Of a stretch of DNA of 64,000 nucleotides, positions 19,237 to 28,851 are shown piece by piece. Below the pieces are notes generated by a model that saw only the letters and a program-made list of their open reading frames with translations, did no database searches and had not been told where the DNA came from. The position numbers and the translations under genes were made by a program. The stretch covers positions 29,172 to 93,171 of the forward strand of contig JAJFKV010000002.1 in NCBI GenBank assembly GCA_021773055.1, given 5' to 3'. Numbering within the stretch: position 1 is the stretch's first letter; each line of letters opens with the position of its first letter. Source of the DNA: Woeseiaceae bacterium. Lineage in GTDB: Bacteria > Pseudomonadota > Gammaproteobacteria > Steroidobacterales > Woeseiaceae.

Positions 19237-19902
19237 ATGACTGATACAGCCGCAATAAATGACGCACGTTTGTTCGCACCGCCACCGGCGCAGGAATCCC
19301 GGTCGGATCTCGGGCAGGACGATTTCCTAACGCTGATGATCACCCAATTCCAGAACCAGGATCCTTTCGAGCCAATGGACAACGGAGAGTTCCTTGGTCA
19401 ATTGGCACAGTTCAGCACTGTTAACGGAATCGAGTCATTGAATGAGGGATTCGCCAGCCTCGCAGGCTCGCTGCAGAACGAGCAGGCACTGCAGGCGGCA
19501 AATCTGGTTGGACATCGCATATTGGCAAGTTCGGATGTCGGCTTTCTCGAAACCGGTGGCAGCATTTCCGGTGCGGTCAATCTTGATTCCAGCGCGAGCC
19601 ATGTGCAGGTCGAGATAACCGACATTAACGGTGAGCTTGTGCAACGAATTGACCTTGGCGCACAGACAGCAGGCCTGGCCCGGTTTACCTGGGACGGGCG
19701 TGACAGCAGCGGTGCCGCCGCGGACGGCGGTCATTACCTGGTAACGACGCGCGTAAGTCGTGGCAACAATGTCGAGAATGCGGAGACATTGCTCGAAGCC
19801 ACAATCGAAAGTGTAACGCTCGGCCAGTTTGGCCAGGGCATGACGCTGAATCTGCCGGGTGGCGATACATTGCCACTCAGTCAGGTCAGACAAATTATCT
19901 AG
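19237..19902 (+). CDS. flgD: FlgD, hook-capping scaffold
   Basis: 221 residues. The N-terminal FlgD motif FLTLMITQFQNQDPFEPMDN precedes a Tudor/Fn3-like region (about 85-195) containing FTWDGRDSSGAAADGGHYLV. FlgD caps the growing hook so FlgE subunits insert in order and is discarded when FlgK arrives. The gap to flgC is 32 bp. Confidence 0.95.
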   Translation: MTDTAAINDARLFAPPPAQESRSDLGQDDFLTLMITQFQNQDPFEPMDNGEFLGQLAQFSTVNGIESLNEGFASLAGSLQNEQALQAANLVGHRILASSDVGFLETGGSISGAVNLDSSASHVQVEITDINGELVQRIDLGAQTAGLARFTWDGRDSSGAAADGGHYLVTTRVSRGNNVENAETLLEATIESVTLGQFGQGMTLNLPGGDTLPLSQVRQII

Positions 19903-19932
19903 AATTGAAATTAGTAGTCAGGAGACGAAATC

Positions 19933-21150
19933 ATGCCATTTGCAATAGCACTAAGCGGACTCAATGCGGCCTCCGCGGATCTGGGAGTTACCGCGAACAA
20001 TGTGGCGAACGTAAACACGACAGGATTCAAAATGTCGCGTGCACAGTTCGCCGAAGTTTTTGCCGTCGGAACGCAGAGCGTCAGTTCGAGCGCGTCGGGA
20101 AGCGGCGTTCGCCTCTCCGGCATTTCGCAGCAGTTTACCCAGGGCAATATCGATTTTACCGATAACGCGCTTGACCTCGCGATCGCTGGAGAAGGCTTCT
20201 TCGTCCTGAGTGACAATGGCACCAGGCTTTATTCTCGTGCCGGTGCATTTGGTGTTGATAACCAGGGCAATGTTGTCAACACGCAGGGGCACAGGCTTCA
20301 GGCATATCCCTCCGCAGGCAACGGATTGTTCAATACAGGCACTCCGCAGGACCTGCAGTTGACCACAGGTGCCAGTCCACCGCAGGAGACAAGCCGCGCT
20401 ACTCTGGGCTTGAATTTACCGGCGAACGCGCCAGTACCCGTAAATCCCACGTTCGACCCGCTGGACCCCAGCAGCTTCAATCATACGACGTCGGTGACCG
20501 TCTACGACAGCCTCGGCGCGGCACACACCGAGACGACCTATTTCGTCAAAGATGCGGCTGCGAATACCTGGAATACGCAGGTTGAAATTGACGGTACTGC
20601 CGTCGCCGGGACAACACAGCTGGTCTTTAATAATGACGGTTCCCTACAACTACCAGTAGGTGGACTGATGGCGTTAGGCGCCTACACACCAACGACAGGT
20701 GCTGCCAATATTAGTCTGACCCTCGATTTTGCAACTGCAACTCAGTTCGGCAACGCATTCGGTGTGAATTCCCTGTCTCAGGACGGGTTCACAACCGGAC
20801 GTTTGACGGGCGTCAGCGTCGATGGTGAAGGCGTGGTGTTCGCCCGATTCACGAACGGCCAATCAACGGAACTCGGTAAACTTGCGCTCGCCAATTTCGT
20901 TAATACACAGGGCTTGCAGCAACTCGGTGACACGAATTGGGGCGAATCGTTTGGTTCTGGTGATGCCTTACTTGGCGAAGCCGGTACTGCATCGTTTGGA
21001 GACATTCAGTCGGGTGCCCTGGAAGCATCGAACGTCGATCTGACCGCACAGTTGGTGCAGATGATTACGGCGCAACGCAACTTCCAGGCAAACGCACAGA
21101 TGATTTCAACGGCCGATACCGTAACGCAAACGGTCATCAATATTCGCTAA
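19933..21150 (+). CDS. flgE: FlgE, hook protein
   Basis: 405 residues. N-terminal [20 protein letters not shown] is the D0 signature and the C-terminus ends AQMISTADTVTQTVINIR. The middle (about 85-330) forms the surface domains D1 and D2, with flagellar basal-body motifs such as LDLAIAGEGFFVL. It forms the universal joint between rod and filament, whose length is set by FliK. AGGAGA precedes the ATG. Confidence 0.96.
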   Translation: MPFAIALSGLNAASADLGVTANNVANVNTTGFKMSRAQFAEVFAVGTQSVSSSASGSGVRLSGISQQFTQGNIDFTDNALDLAIAGEGFFVLSDNGTRLYSRAGAFGVDNQGNVVNTQGHRLQAYPSAGNGLFNTGTPQDLQLTTGASPPQETSRATLGLNLPANAPVPVNPTFDPLDPSSFNHTTSVTVYDSLGAAHTETTYFVKDAAANTWNTQVEIDGTAVAGTTQLVFNNDGSLQLPVGGLMALGAYTPTTGAANISLTLDFATATQFGNAFGVNSLSQDGFTTGRLTGVSVDGEGVVFARFTNGQSTELGKLALANFVNTQGLQQLGDTNWGESFGSGDALLGEAGTASFGDIQSGALEASNVDLTAQLVQMITAQRNFQANAQMISTADTVTQTVINIR

Positions 21151-21173
21151 CGCGGATGATCTAGGAAACGCTA

Positions 21174-21914
21174 ATGGATGAGATGATTTATCTGGCAATG
21201 ACCGGCGCCAAGCAGACGGAATATGCGCAGGCCATCAACAGTAATAACCTGGCCAATGTTTCGACCACCGGGTTTCGAGCTGATCTACATTCATTCAGCT
21301 CGAAACCTATCGAAGGACCCGGCGTCGAATCACGAATCAATGCCGTGGTTGAAACCTACGGGACAGACTTCGCCCAAGGTGCAGTAGTGCATACCGGGCG
21401 TGATCTCGACATTGCCATCAAGGGGTCAGGCTTCATATCTGTGCAGGCGGCCGATGGCTCCGAGGCCTATACAAGAGCAGGCGACTTACGAATCGGATCT
21501 GGCGGACTGCTGGAGACCGGTTCCGGTCGATTGGTCATGGGCAACGCAGGCCCGGTTGCGATTCCGCCCAATAGCAGTTTGCTGATTGGTACGGACGGCA
21601 CCGTCTCCGTACAACCGATCGGCCAGGGGCCGGAAACGCTGGCGACCGTTGATCGAATCAAGCTTACGGATCCGGACGTGCGTTTGCTGGCCAAAGGCAG
21701 CGATGGGCTGTTTCGTTTGCCGGAGGACGAGATTGCGAGTGCCGATGCCAGCGTCAGCGTGACATCCGGTGTACTGGAACAGAGCAACGTCAATATCGCG
21801 AAGACACTGGTCAATATGATCGAGTTGTCTCGTCAATACGAAATGCAAGTCAACATTATCAAGACCTCGAAAGAAGACGCCGATGCGGCAGCGCAGCTCA
21901 TGCGTGTCAGTTGA
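21174..21914 (+). CDS. flgF: FlgF, proximal rod protein
   Basis: 246 residues. N-terminal INSNNLANVSTTGFRADLHS, the LDIAIKGSGFISVQ motif and the C-terminal VNMIELSRQYEMQVNIIKTS define the rod/hook family; length and position between flgE and flgG identify FlgF. It is one of the proximal rod subunits within the periplasm. Confidence 0.95.
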   Translation: MDEMIYLAMTGAKQTEYAQAINSNNLANVSTTGFRADLHSFSSKPIEGPGVESRINAVVETYGTDFAQGAVVHTGRDLDIAIKGSGFISVQAADGSEAYTRAGDLRIGSGGLLETGSGRLVMGNAGPVAIPPNSSLLIGTDGTVSVQPIGQGPETLATVDRIKLTDPDVRLLAKGSDGLFRLPEDEIASADASVSVTSGVLEQSNVNIAKTLVNMIELSRQYEMQVNIIKTSKEDADAAAQLMRVS

Positions 21915-21942
21915 TCGGGAAAATGAAGGTTAGGAGAGAGAA

Positions 21943-22728
21943 ATGAATCAGGCATTGTGGATAGCGAAGACCGGACTTGATGCGCAGCAGACCCGCATGT
22001 CGGTGGTTTCGAATAATCTGGCAAACGTTAATACAACGGGGTTCAAACAGGGTCGGGCTGTTTTTGAGGACCTGCTGTATCAGAACCTGCGTCAGTCGGG
22101 TGGGCAAACGTCGCAAGACACAGAACTGCCCTCTGGCCTGAGTCTCGGTACCGGCGTACGCGTCGTTGCGACGGAGAAATTGTTCTCGCAAGGCAGCATG
22201 TTGCAGACTGGCAATGCGCTGGATGTTGCCATGAAGGGACGTGGCTTCTTTCAGATTCTGATGCCCGACGGCAATCTGGCCTATTCACGTGACGGAACAT
22301 TCCAACGCAACTCGCAAGGCGAAATGGTAACCGCGAGCGGCTATGCGTTACAGCCCTCGATTACAATTCCTGACGGCGCACAGAGCATTACTATCGGTAC
22401 CGACGGCGTTGTCTCGGTGCAACTCGCCGGACAGACAGCACCTTCCCAGGTCGGCAGTATTGAAACCGTTGATTTCATCAATCCTGTTGGCCTGCAGGCC
22501 GTGGGCGAAAATCTCTATCTTGAGACTGCGTCCAGCGGTTCGGCTCAGGCCGGAACACCGGGCCTGAATGGGTTTGGCTCGCTGGTTCAGGGTGCTCTGG
22601 AGGGATCGAACGTCAATGTAGTCGCCGAACTAGTCAATATGATTGAGACGCAACGCGCATACGAAATGAACTCGAAAGCCATTTCAACCAGCGATGAAAT
22701 GATGCAATACCTGAACAACAACATCTAA
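21943..22728 (+). CDS. flgG: FlgG, distal rod protein
   Basis: 261 residues, the standard size. Motifs [33 protein letters not shown] and [20 protein letters not shown] are nearly invariant in FlgG. It builds the stiff distal rod that passes through the P and L rings. GGAGAG lies before the ATG. Confidence 0.97.
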   Translation: MNQALWIAKTGLDAQQTRMSVVSNNLANVNTTGFKQGRAVFEDLLYQNLRQSGGQTSQDTELPSGLSLGTGVRVVATEKLFSQGSMLQTGNALDVAMKGRGFFQILMPDGNLAYSRDGTFQRNSQGEMVTASGYALQPSITIPDGAQSITIGTDGVVSVQLAGQTAPSQVGSIETVDFINPVGLQAVGENLYLETASSGSAQAGTPGLNGFGSLVQGALEGSNVNVVAELVNMIETQRAYEMNSKAISTSDEMMQYLNNNI

Positions 22729-22743
22729 CGGACGGCAAAACTG

Positions 22744-23430
22744 ATGACTAACATAATGCGAAAAACATGCTTAATGATACTGGTCGTCGCGCCGCCGTTT
22801 CTTAGTGCTTGCAGTACATCGCCTGCGCTGGACGAAAGCTATATTCCGCCAACACCCATGCAACAGGTCTATGCAGCACCGAGCAGTGGTTCTATCTACC
22901 AGGCTGGGGCCGATGTGCGCTTGTTCGAGGATTTGAAGGCAGGGCGAGTTGGCGACATCCTGACGGTGCACCTGGTTGAGCAAACGAATGCGTCAAAGAA
23001 CGCGAATACCACGACATCAAAGTCAACAGCGGCAACACTTGTAAACCCAACAGTATTTGGTCGGCCGATAACTCGCGGCGGCGTATCGTTGTTTGACGGC
23101 AGCCTGAGTGGCGAGCAGGAGTTTGATGGCAGCGGTGCGAGCAGTCAAAGCAATAGTTTGCAGGGTGACATCACCGTCACCGTTGTCGAGCGATTGCCCA
23201 ACGGCAATCTTCGCATTCGCGGTGAGAAATGGGTGACCCTCAATCAAGGCAAGGAATTTATTCAGCTTTCCGGGATCATTCGTCCTCACGACATCGAACC
23301 TGACAACACCGTGTTATCAGGCAAGGTTGCAGACGCGCACATCACTTACAGCAGTAAAGGCGTTCTTGCCGCAGCAAACAGCATGGGTCTGATCTCGCGT
23401 TTCTTTCACTCCATCTTTCACCCGTATTGA
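22744..23430 (+). CDS. flgH: FlgH, L-ring lipoprotein
   Basis: 228 residues with a lipoprotein signal ending in the lipobox LSAC (mature N-terminus Cys-Ser-Thr). FlgH motifs are [38 protein letters not shown] and [18 protein letters not shown]. It forms the outer-membrane bushing around the rod. An internal ATG at 22756 is an alternative start giving a slightly shorter signal peptide. Confidence 0.96.
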   Translation: MTNIMRKTCLMILVVAPPFLSACSTSPALDESYIPPTPMQQVYAAPSSGSIYQAGADVRLFEDLKAGRVGDILTVHLVEQTNASKNANTTTSKSTAATLVNPTVFGRPITRGGVSLFDGSLSGEQEFDGSGASSQSNSLQGDITVTVVERLPNGNLRIRGEKWVTLNQGKEFIQLSGIIRPHDIEPDNTVLSGKVADAHITYSSKGVLAAANSMGLISRFFHSIFHPY

Positions 23431-23440
23431 GGTTTTCTCC

Positions 23441-24571
23441 ATGATGCCTGACAAGAAAATTCACAAAATCCTGCGCTGGTCCGTGCTTGCCGCTGCTGTG
23501 CTGATGAGCGCTAGCAGCCAGGCTGAGCGCATTAAGGACCTGGCGAGTGTTGCTGGTGTCAGAAATAACCAGTTGACGGGGTACGGCATCGTGGTGGGTC
23601 TTGCCGGTACCGGCGATCAGACCAGTCAAACGCCATTTACGGTACAAAGCATCGTGAATATGCTGACACAGTTCGGCATTACCGTACCGCCAGGGACCAG
23701 TCTGCAACTCAAAAACGTGGCAGCGGTTTCCATTTATGCCGACTTACCGGCTTTCAGTAAACCGGGACAAACCATTGATGTGACGGTCGCGTCGATCGGC
23801 AATGCAAAGAGTATTCGCGGTGGCAGTCTGTTGATGGCTCCGCTGCGTGGTGCCGATGGCAACGTTTATGCATTGGCCCAGGGCAATCTCATTGTTGGTG
23901 GTTTTGGCGCATCGGGCAATGACGGTTCGCGCGTAACGGTCAACATTCCAAGTACCGGACGGATCCCCAACGGTGCAACGGTCGAGCGTACCGTCCCCAA
24001 TGATTTTCATAGTAGCCAGTCCATCGTATTGAATTTGCACAGCCCTGATTTTACGACCTCCCACCGACTCGCAAAATTGATCAACGACACATTGGGCGAA
24101 GGAAGCGCATTGGCTATAGATGCGGTGTCGATCAATATTCGGCCACCGCAAGAACCCAAATATCGCACCTCTTTCCTCGCACACCTCGAGAACCTCGAAT
24201 TTACGCCCGGCAGCGCGGCAGCCCGGGTGATCATCAATTCTCGAACGGGGACCGTCGTGATCGGCTCCAATGTTCGTGTATCAGCCGCCGCTGTATCGCA
24301 TGGCTCTCTTGTCGTCACAATTAGTGAACAACCTTTCGCAAGCCAGCCACTTGCACCGTTCTCGGATGCGGGTCAAACAGTCGTTTTGCCAAGCTCGGAA
24401 GTATCAATCGAGCAAGAGGAGTCGAGCATGTTTCTCTTCAAGCCGGGCGCAAGCCTGGAGGAGATCGTGCAAGCGGTTAACCGAGTTGGCGCGGCACCCG
24501 GTGATCTCGTTGCAATACTCGAAGCACTGAAGCAGGCGGGTGCACTACGAGCCGAGCTAATCGTGATCTGA
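23441..24571 (+). CDS. flgI: FlgI, P-ring protein
   Basis: 376 residues with a signal peptide cleaved after SASSQA. Mature FlgI begins [20 protein letters not shown]. Conserved [15 protein letters not shown] and [15 protein letters not shown] follow. It polymerises around the rod in the peptidoglycan layer with the help of FlgA. It directly follows flgH and is 10 bp from flgJ. Confidence 0.97.
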   Translation: MMPDKKIHKILRWSVLAAAVLMSASSQAERIKDLASVAGVRNNQLTGYGIVVGLAGTGDQTSQTPFTVQSIVNMLTQFGITVPPGTSLQLKNVAAVSIYADLPAFSKPGQTIDVTVASIGNAKSIRGGSLLMAPLRGADGNVYALAQGNLIVGGFGASGNDGSRVTVNIPSTGRIPNGATVERTVPNDFHSSQSIVLNLHSPDFTTSHRLAKLINDTLGEGSALAIDAVSINIRPPQEPKYRTSFLAHLENLEFTPGSAAARVIINSRTGTVVIGSNVRVSAAAVSHGSLVVTISEQPFASQPLAPFSDAGQTVVLPSSEVSIEQEESSMFLFKPGASLEEIVQAVNRVGAAPGDLVAILEALKQAGALRAELIVI

Positions 24572-24581
24572 GGATGACGTA

Positions 24582-25481
24582 ATGACGGCGGCAATCACGG
24601 ACTTCACTCAATTCTCGACGCTGCGCGCAGGCGCAGAGAAGAACGATCCTGAAGTACTGCGAGAAGTTGCCGGTCAATTCGAGGCGTTGTTTTTGCAAAC
24701 GATTCTGAAGAACATGCGTGCCAGCGAGCTTGCCGATCCGTTACTCGGTGACAGCGACCAGCACGAAATGTATCAAGGCATGATGGATCAGCAGTTGGCA
24801 ATGGAGATGTCCAGTGGTCGTGGTATTGGCCTGGCCGAGATGCTGGTACGGCAACTGGGTGGTGAGCCAGGTTCCGTTTCGGCAACCAGAGAAGTTTTTT
24901 CACTCGCCGCTCCACCGAGAAGTTCAGTTGGAAACGCCGAGCCAACATGGGCAGATCCGGACGCCTTTGCACGCGATCTCTGGCCGCATGTTAATGGAGT
25001 CGCAAGAGAACTGAACATCGCGCCGGAAGCCTTGTTGGCACAGGCGGCGTTGGAAACAGGCTGGGGCGCGCATGTTATGGAGCGCGCTAACGGTGAAAGT
25101 AGTTACAACCTGTTTGGTATCAAAGCAGGACGGGACTGGACAGGCGACAGCGTCGCTCGATCCACGCTCGAATACAGTGGCGGCGTAGCACGTCGGTCGG
25201 TAGAACGTTTCAAGGTTTATCCAGATGTCGCTGCGACGTTCAAGGACTATGTGCAACTGATCAAAGAAAATCCACGTTATGAAAAGGTACGCGACAACGG
25301 CGCGGACTCTGTCGGATTTGCGAACGCACTGCAGGAATCAGGATATGCCACGGACCCGGCCTACGCGCGCAAGATCGGTGGCCTGGTGCAGGGAAAAACA
25401 CTGCGAGCAGCGATTAGTGGCCTAAAGATCGAGTCAACACCGTCGATAAATACAGATAGCAGGGCGGCTGCGTTGCAATGA
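24582..25481 (+). CDS. flgJ: FlgJ, rod cap and peptidoglycan hydrolase
   Basis: 299 residues with the two-domain gammaproteobacterial layout. The N-terminal rod-binding domain (about 25-100) includes LFLQTILKNMRASELADPLL. The C-terminal glucosaminidase domain (about 135-285) includes LLAQAALETGWGAHVM, whose Glu is the catalytic acid, and YNLFGIKAGRDWTGD. It drills the wall for the rod. A sigma-28 promoter for flgKL lies within its last codons. Confidence 0.95.
   Translation: MTAAITDFTQFSTLRAGAEKNDPEVLREVAGQFEALFLQTILKNMRASELADPLLGDSDQHEMYQGMMDQQLAMEMSSGRGIGLAEMLVRQLGGEPGSVSATREVFSLAAPPRSSVGNAEPTWADPDAFARDLWPHVNGVARELNIAPEALLAQAALETGWGAHVMERANGESSYNLFGIKAGRDWTGDSVARSTLEYSGGVARRSVERFKVYPDVAATFKDYVQLIKENPRYEKVRDNGADSVGFANALQESGYATDPAYARKIGGLVQGKTLRAAISGLKIESTPSINTDSRAAALQ
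25423..25449 (+). promoter_or_regulatory. Sigma-28 promoter of flgKL inside the 3' end of flgJ
   Basis: TAAA-N15-GTCGATAA (TAAAGATC-N11-GTCGATAA) differs from the FliA consensus -10 at one base. It ends 57 bp before the flgK ATG. It would let the hook-filament junction genes be expressed late, in addition to read-through from flgB. Confidence 0.75.
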
Positions 25482-25506
25482 TTTACGCTTACGCCAGGGA
25501 AATTCA

Positions 25507-27396
25507 ATGCCAGATCTATTGAGAACGAGTTTGTCCGGAATGCAGGCCTTTCAGCGGGCACTGGAAGTGACCGGGCACAATATCACTAATGCGAATACAC
25601 CGGGTTACAGCCGCCAGGTTGTCGAGATCACCTCTCGCCCAAGTCTGCAAACCGGTGCTGGATTTGTTGGGTCAGGCTCACAGATTTCATCGATCCGGCG
25701 AATTTACGATGCCATGATTGGGGAGCAACTGAATACTGCGACCTCGGGTTTCGCTCGATTTGATATGTTGAACACTCTGGCGAGCCGTCTGGATTCATTG
25801 CTTGCCGATCCGAATACTGGCCTGAATACCGGTTTGCAGTCTTTTTTCGGCGCGGTTCAGGACGTAGCGAATGACCCCGCCTCGATAACGTCGCGCCAGG
25901 CATTGATCTCTGCGTCAGACGGCGTGGTACAGCGCTTCAGGTCGATCGACCAGCGCCTTTCTGAAACAGAAACCGAAGTAAATCAACGCGTCCGGCAGTC
26001 AGTGGAAGACATCAACTTCTTTGCGAAAGCTATCGCTGATTTGAATAGCAAGATTGAGCTTTCCGGTGGTCCAAATGACCCGCAGCCGAACGATTTGCTC
26101 GATCAGAGAGATTCCCTGGTTCGTAAGTTGGCAGAACAGGTTTCTGTCACGACAACGAAACAAGAAAACGGCTCCTTGAGTATTTTCATCGGTTCCGGGC
26201 AGACACTGGTTATTGGTTCGCAAGCAAGAGAACTGGCGGTGCAAGGTAGTGAATTTGACCCAACACGTCTTGAAATTGTCTACAAGGGCATATCCGGAAC
26301 CTCACCGCTCGGTAATAACCTTACCGGCGGCACCCTGGGCGGCTTGCTGGGCTTTCGCAGCCAAATGCTGGACCCGACCCGGCAGGCACTTGGCAAAACC
26401 GCGCAGGCCTTCGCACAAAGTTTTAATGAGCAACATGCGCAAGGGATGGATCTTCGTGGGGCGCTGGGTGGTGACTTCTTTAGCATATCGGCGCCTACAG
26501 TATTGCCTTCGGGAACAAGCACCGGAAGCGGTACTACTGTCGCGACAGTAACGGATATTGGCGCGTTGACGGGCGAGGATTACATACTCAGCTTCGACGG
26601 TACGAACTACAATTTGTCTCGGGCACTCACGGGTGAGGCGGTCGCAATTACTGGTAGCGGTACCGCTGGCTCTCCGTTTCTTGCGGAGGGCTTAAGTCTC
26701 GTGGTGGGTGGCGCACCGGCGGCAGGTGACCGCGTCATGGTACGTTCCAGCCGCGACGCCGCGGCCTCCCTGGGAGTTGTTATCACCGATCCGCAGTCCG
26801 TTGCTATGGCAGCTCCAACGCGAACCAGCAGATCACTTAGCAATGTTGGCGACGCCTCAATCAGTCCGGCAGTCGCGGTAGACACCAGTGCTGCGTCGTT
26901 TCTTGCCACATCGGTGATTGAGTTTATCAACCCGACGACATACAGCATCAATGGTGCCGGTACGTTTGCTTATACGGATGGTGCACCGATCACGATAAAC
27001 GGTTCGCAGTTTGCGATTAGTGGCGCGCCGCAGGCAGGTGATCAATACACCATCGAAGCCAATTTTGGTGCATCCGGTGACAACAGCAATGGTCTGTTGC
27101 TAGCAGATGTGCAGGCAGTTGGGCTATTGGATGGTGGCACCATCAGTATCATCGAGAATTACGGCCAGATGGTTGCTGGTGTTGGCAGCACAACCCGTCA
27201 GTTGCAAGCAAACACGGATGCACAAGGCGTGGTCCTCGGCAATCTTGAGGATGCGGAGCTAACTCGGTCGGGTGTAAATCTCGATGAAGAGGCGGCAAAT
27301 CTGATTCGCTTTCAACAGGCTTATCAGGCGGCGGCCCAAGTCGTAGCGGTTGCGGGCACGCTGTTTGACAGCTTGCTGAACGCGACCAGGAGATAA
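25507..27396 (+). CDS. flgK: FlgK, hook-filament junction protein 1
   Basis: 629 residues. The N-terminal junction motif VTGHNITNANTPGYSRQVVE and C-terminal GVNLDEEAANLIRFQQAYQA form the D0/D1 coiled coils. The middle third (about 325-530) is Gly/Ala/Ser/Thr-rich and probably surface-exposed. FlgK is exported with FlgN and sits directly on the hook. Confidence 0.96.
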   Translation: MPDLLRTSLSGMQAFQRALEVTGHNITNANTPGYSRQVVEITSRPSLQTGAGFVGSGSQISSIRRIYDAMIGEQLNTATSGFARFDMLNTLASRLDSLLADPNTGLNTGLQSFFGAVQDVANDPASITSRQALISASDGVVQRFRSIDQRLSETETEVNQRVRQSVEDINFFAKAIADLNSKIELSGGPNDPQPNDLLDQRDSLVRKLAEQVSVTTTKQENGSLSIFIGSGQTLVIGSQARELAVQGSEFDPTRLEIVYKGISGTSPLGNNLTGGTLGGLLGFRSQMLDPTRQALGKTAQAFAQSFNEQHAQGMDLRGALGGDFFSISAPTVLPSGTSTGSGTTVATVTDIGALTGEDYILSFDGTNYNLSRALTGEAVAITGSGTAGSPFLAEGLSLVVGGAPAAGDRVMVRSSRDAAASLGVVITDPQSVAMAAPTRTSRSLSNVGDASISPAVAVDTSAASFLATSVIEFINPTTYSINGAGTFAYTDGAPITINGSQFAISGAPQAGDQYTIEANFGASGDNSNGLLLADVQAVGLLDGGTISIIENYGQMVAGVGSTTRQLQANTDAQGVVLGNLEDAELTRSGVNLDEEAANLIRFQQAYQAAAQVVAVAGTLFDSLLNATRR

Positions 27397-27398
27397 GC

Positions 27399-28595
27399 AT
27401 GCGTACTTCCAGCTTGGGTATTTTTCGACAGGGTTTGGTCCACATGCAGCAATTGCAATCGGCCAGTGCCAGAACGCAAGAGCAAATCGCAACGGGTCGG
27501 AGAATTCTGCAGCCATCGGATGACCCGATCTCCGCATCGCGTGCATTAAGCCTGCGAGACTCACTTTCAAGATTTGATCAGTTCGATCGCAACAGCAATA
27601 TGGCGACGACACGGCTGCAGAATGAAGAACAGGTCTTGAAGGGTGTAAATGATGTTTTGCAGCGCGTACGCGAACTGGCGTTGCAAGCGAACAATGCGAC
27701 CCAAAGTAACGAATCACGCTCCATGATTGCGATTGAAATGCGCGAGCAACTCGACGAACTTGTGGCGCTTGCCAATCAGAAAGACGGCAATGGGCGCTTC
27801 CTGTTTGCCGGCAATCTTGATGAAACAACGCCAGTTGTACTAAGTGGTGGCAGCTACTCATATAACGGCGATCAGGGTCAACGGTTAATACAGATTGGTG
27901 AGACACGAACGGTAGCCGATGGCGATTCCGGTGCTGACGTCTTCTTTCGAAACCAACAAGGCAATGGCTCTTTCCTGGTTACCGCATCAGCTACAAACTT
28001 AGGCTCCGGCGTAATGGGTGACAGCAGCGTTGTAGACCCGTCACTCTATTCGGGTGAGCAGTACACAGTCCGCTTCGTTGATGCAATGAATTATGAGGTG
28101 GTCGATGCATCGAGCACCGTGATCACAGCGGGTGTTTACCAGTCTGGTGAATCACTCATATTCCAGGGTATTGAGTTTTCTATCGACGGTGCGCCTGCCG
28201 CAGGCGATGAGTTCGGCGTGACTCCCAGTGGCTACCAGGATGTCTTCAGCAGTATTCAACAATTGGCTGAGGCGGTTGAAACCGGCGTTAGCGGTGACGT
28301 TTCCAGGGCCGTCATGAACAATGGTATCAATAGAGGTCTGGATGACGTTGACCAGGCGATTGGCACAATACTGACGGTGCGAACTCAGGTTGGCGCACGT
28401 CTGTCAGCCGTAGAAAATCAAACTGATGCAAATGATGGCTTTGCGTTGTCAATGCAACAGATGATCGGTGAGCTTGAAGATCTGGACTACGCCGAGGCGT
28501 TGTCGCGATTGAGCTTGGAGCTGGGCGTTCTGGAGGCGGCACAGCAATCTTTCGTACGGACGCAAAGTCTGTCGTTGTTTAATTTCCTGAGATAA
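27399..28595 (+). CDS. flgL: FlgL, hook-filament junction protein 2
   Basis: 398 residues. N-terminal EQIATGRRILQPSDDPISAS is the FlgL/flagellin-family signature, and the C-terminal helix contains LEDLDYAEALSRLSLELGVL. It bridges FlgK and the flagellin filament. It starts 2 bp after the flgK stop. Confidence 0.96.
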   Translation: MRTSSLGIFRQGLVHMQQLQSASARTQEQIATGRRILQPSDDPISASRALSLRDSLSRFDQFDRNSNMATTRLQNEEQVLKGVNDVLQRVRELALQANNATQSNESRSMIAIEMREQLDELVALANQKDGNGRFLFAGNLDETTPVVLSGGSYSYNGDQGQRLIQIGETRTVADGDSGADVFFRNQQGNGSFLVTASATNLGSGVMGDSSVVDPSLYSGEQYTVRFVDAMNYEVVDASSTVITAGVYQSGESLIFQGIEFSIDGAPAAGDEFGVTPSGYQDVFSSIQQLAEAVETGVSGDVSRAVMNNGINRGLDDVDQAIGTILTVRTQVGARLSAVENQTDANDGFALSMQQMIGELEDLDYAEALSRLSLELGVLEAAQQSFVRTQSLSLFNFLR

Positions 28596-28725
28596 CAACC
28601 AACAAAATTCAGTTTACTGATGCGAAAGTGCGTCATATGTCACATTCCTGCGATTGCAGGCTAAAGAATTAGTTCGGGCGACCGGTGCGCCGTCATCGAT
28701 TCGTCCCAATTCCCCAAAAAATTTC

Positions 28726-28752
28726 TCAAGATTTCCGAACCGGCACCGATAA
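28726..28752 (+). promoter_or_regulatory. Sigma-28 promoter of fliC
   Basis: TCAAGATT-N11-ACCGATAA matches the FliA-type flagellin promoter. The predicted start lies near 28759, leaving a leader of about 90 nt, long for this cluster. Confidence 0.88.
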
Positions 28753-28838
28753 CCACTGTGAACGGCGGTCTTGAATGGATATTCGTGGCCCCAGCAAGAG
28801 ACTACCGGCGGCAATAGCAGACCGGCACTTTTATTAAC

Positions 28839-28849
28839 CAGGAGCAGGA
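28839..28849 (+). promoter_or_regulatory. Twin CAGGA ribosome-binding region of fliC
   Basis: Two CAGGA copies (28839-28843 and 28845-28849) overlap the Shine-Dalgarno just before the fliC ATG. CsrA-family proteins bind GGA cores that overlap ribosome sites. Control by the CsrA-like protein encoded at 16186-16389 is speculation from sequence. Confidence 0.35.
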
Positions 28850-28851
28850 AA

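Noticed and set aside
23042..23071. TAAA and GCCGATAA within flgH as a sigma-28 promoter
   Set aside because: The spacer is 18 bp, not 15, and it lies inside coding sequence with no late gene nearby.
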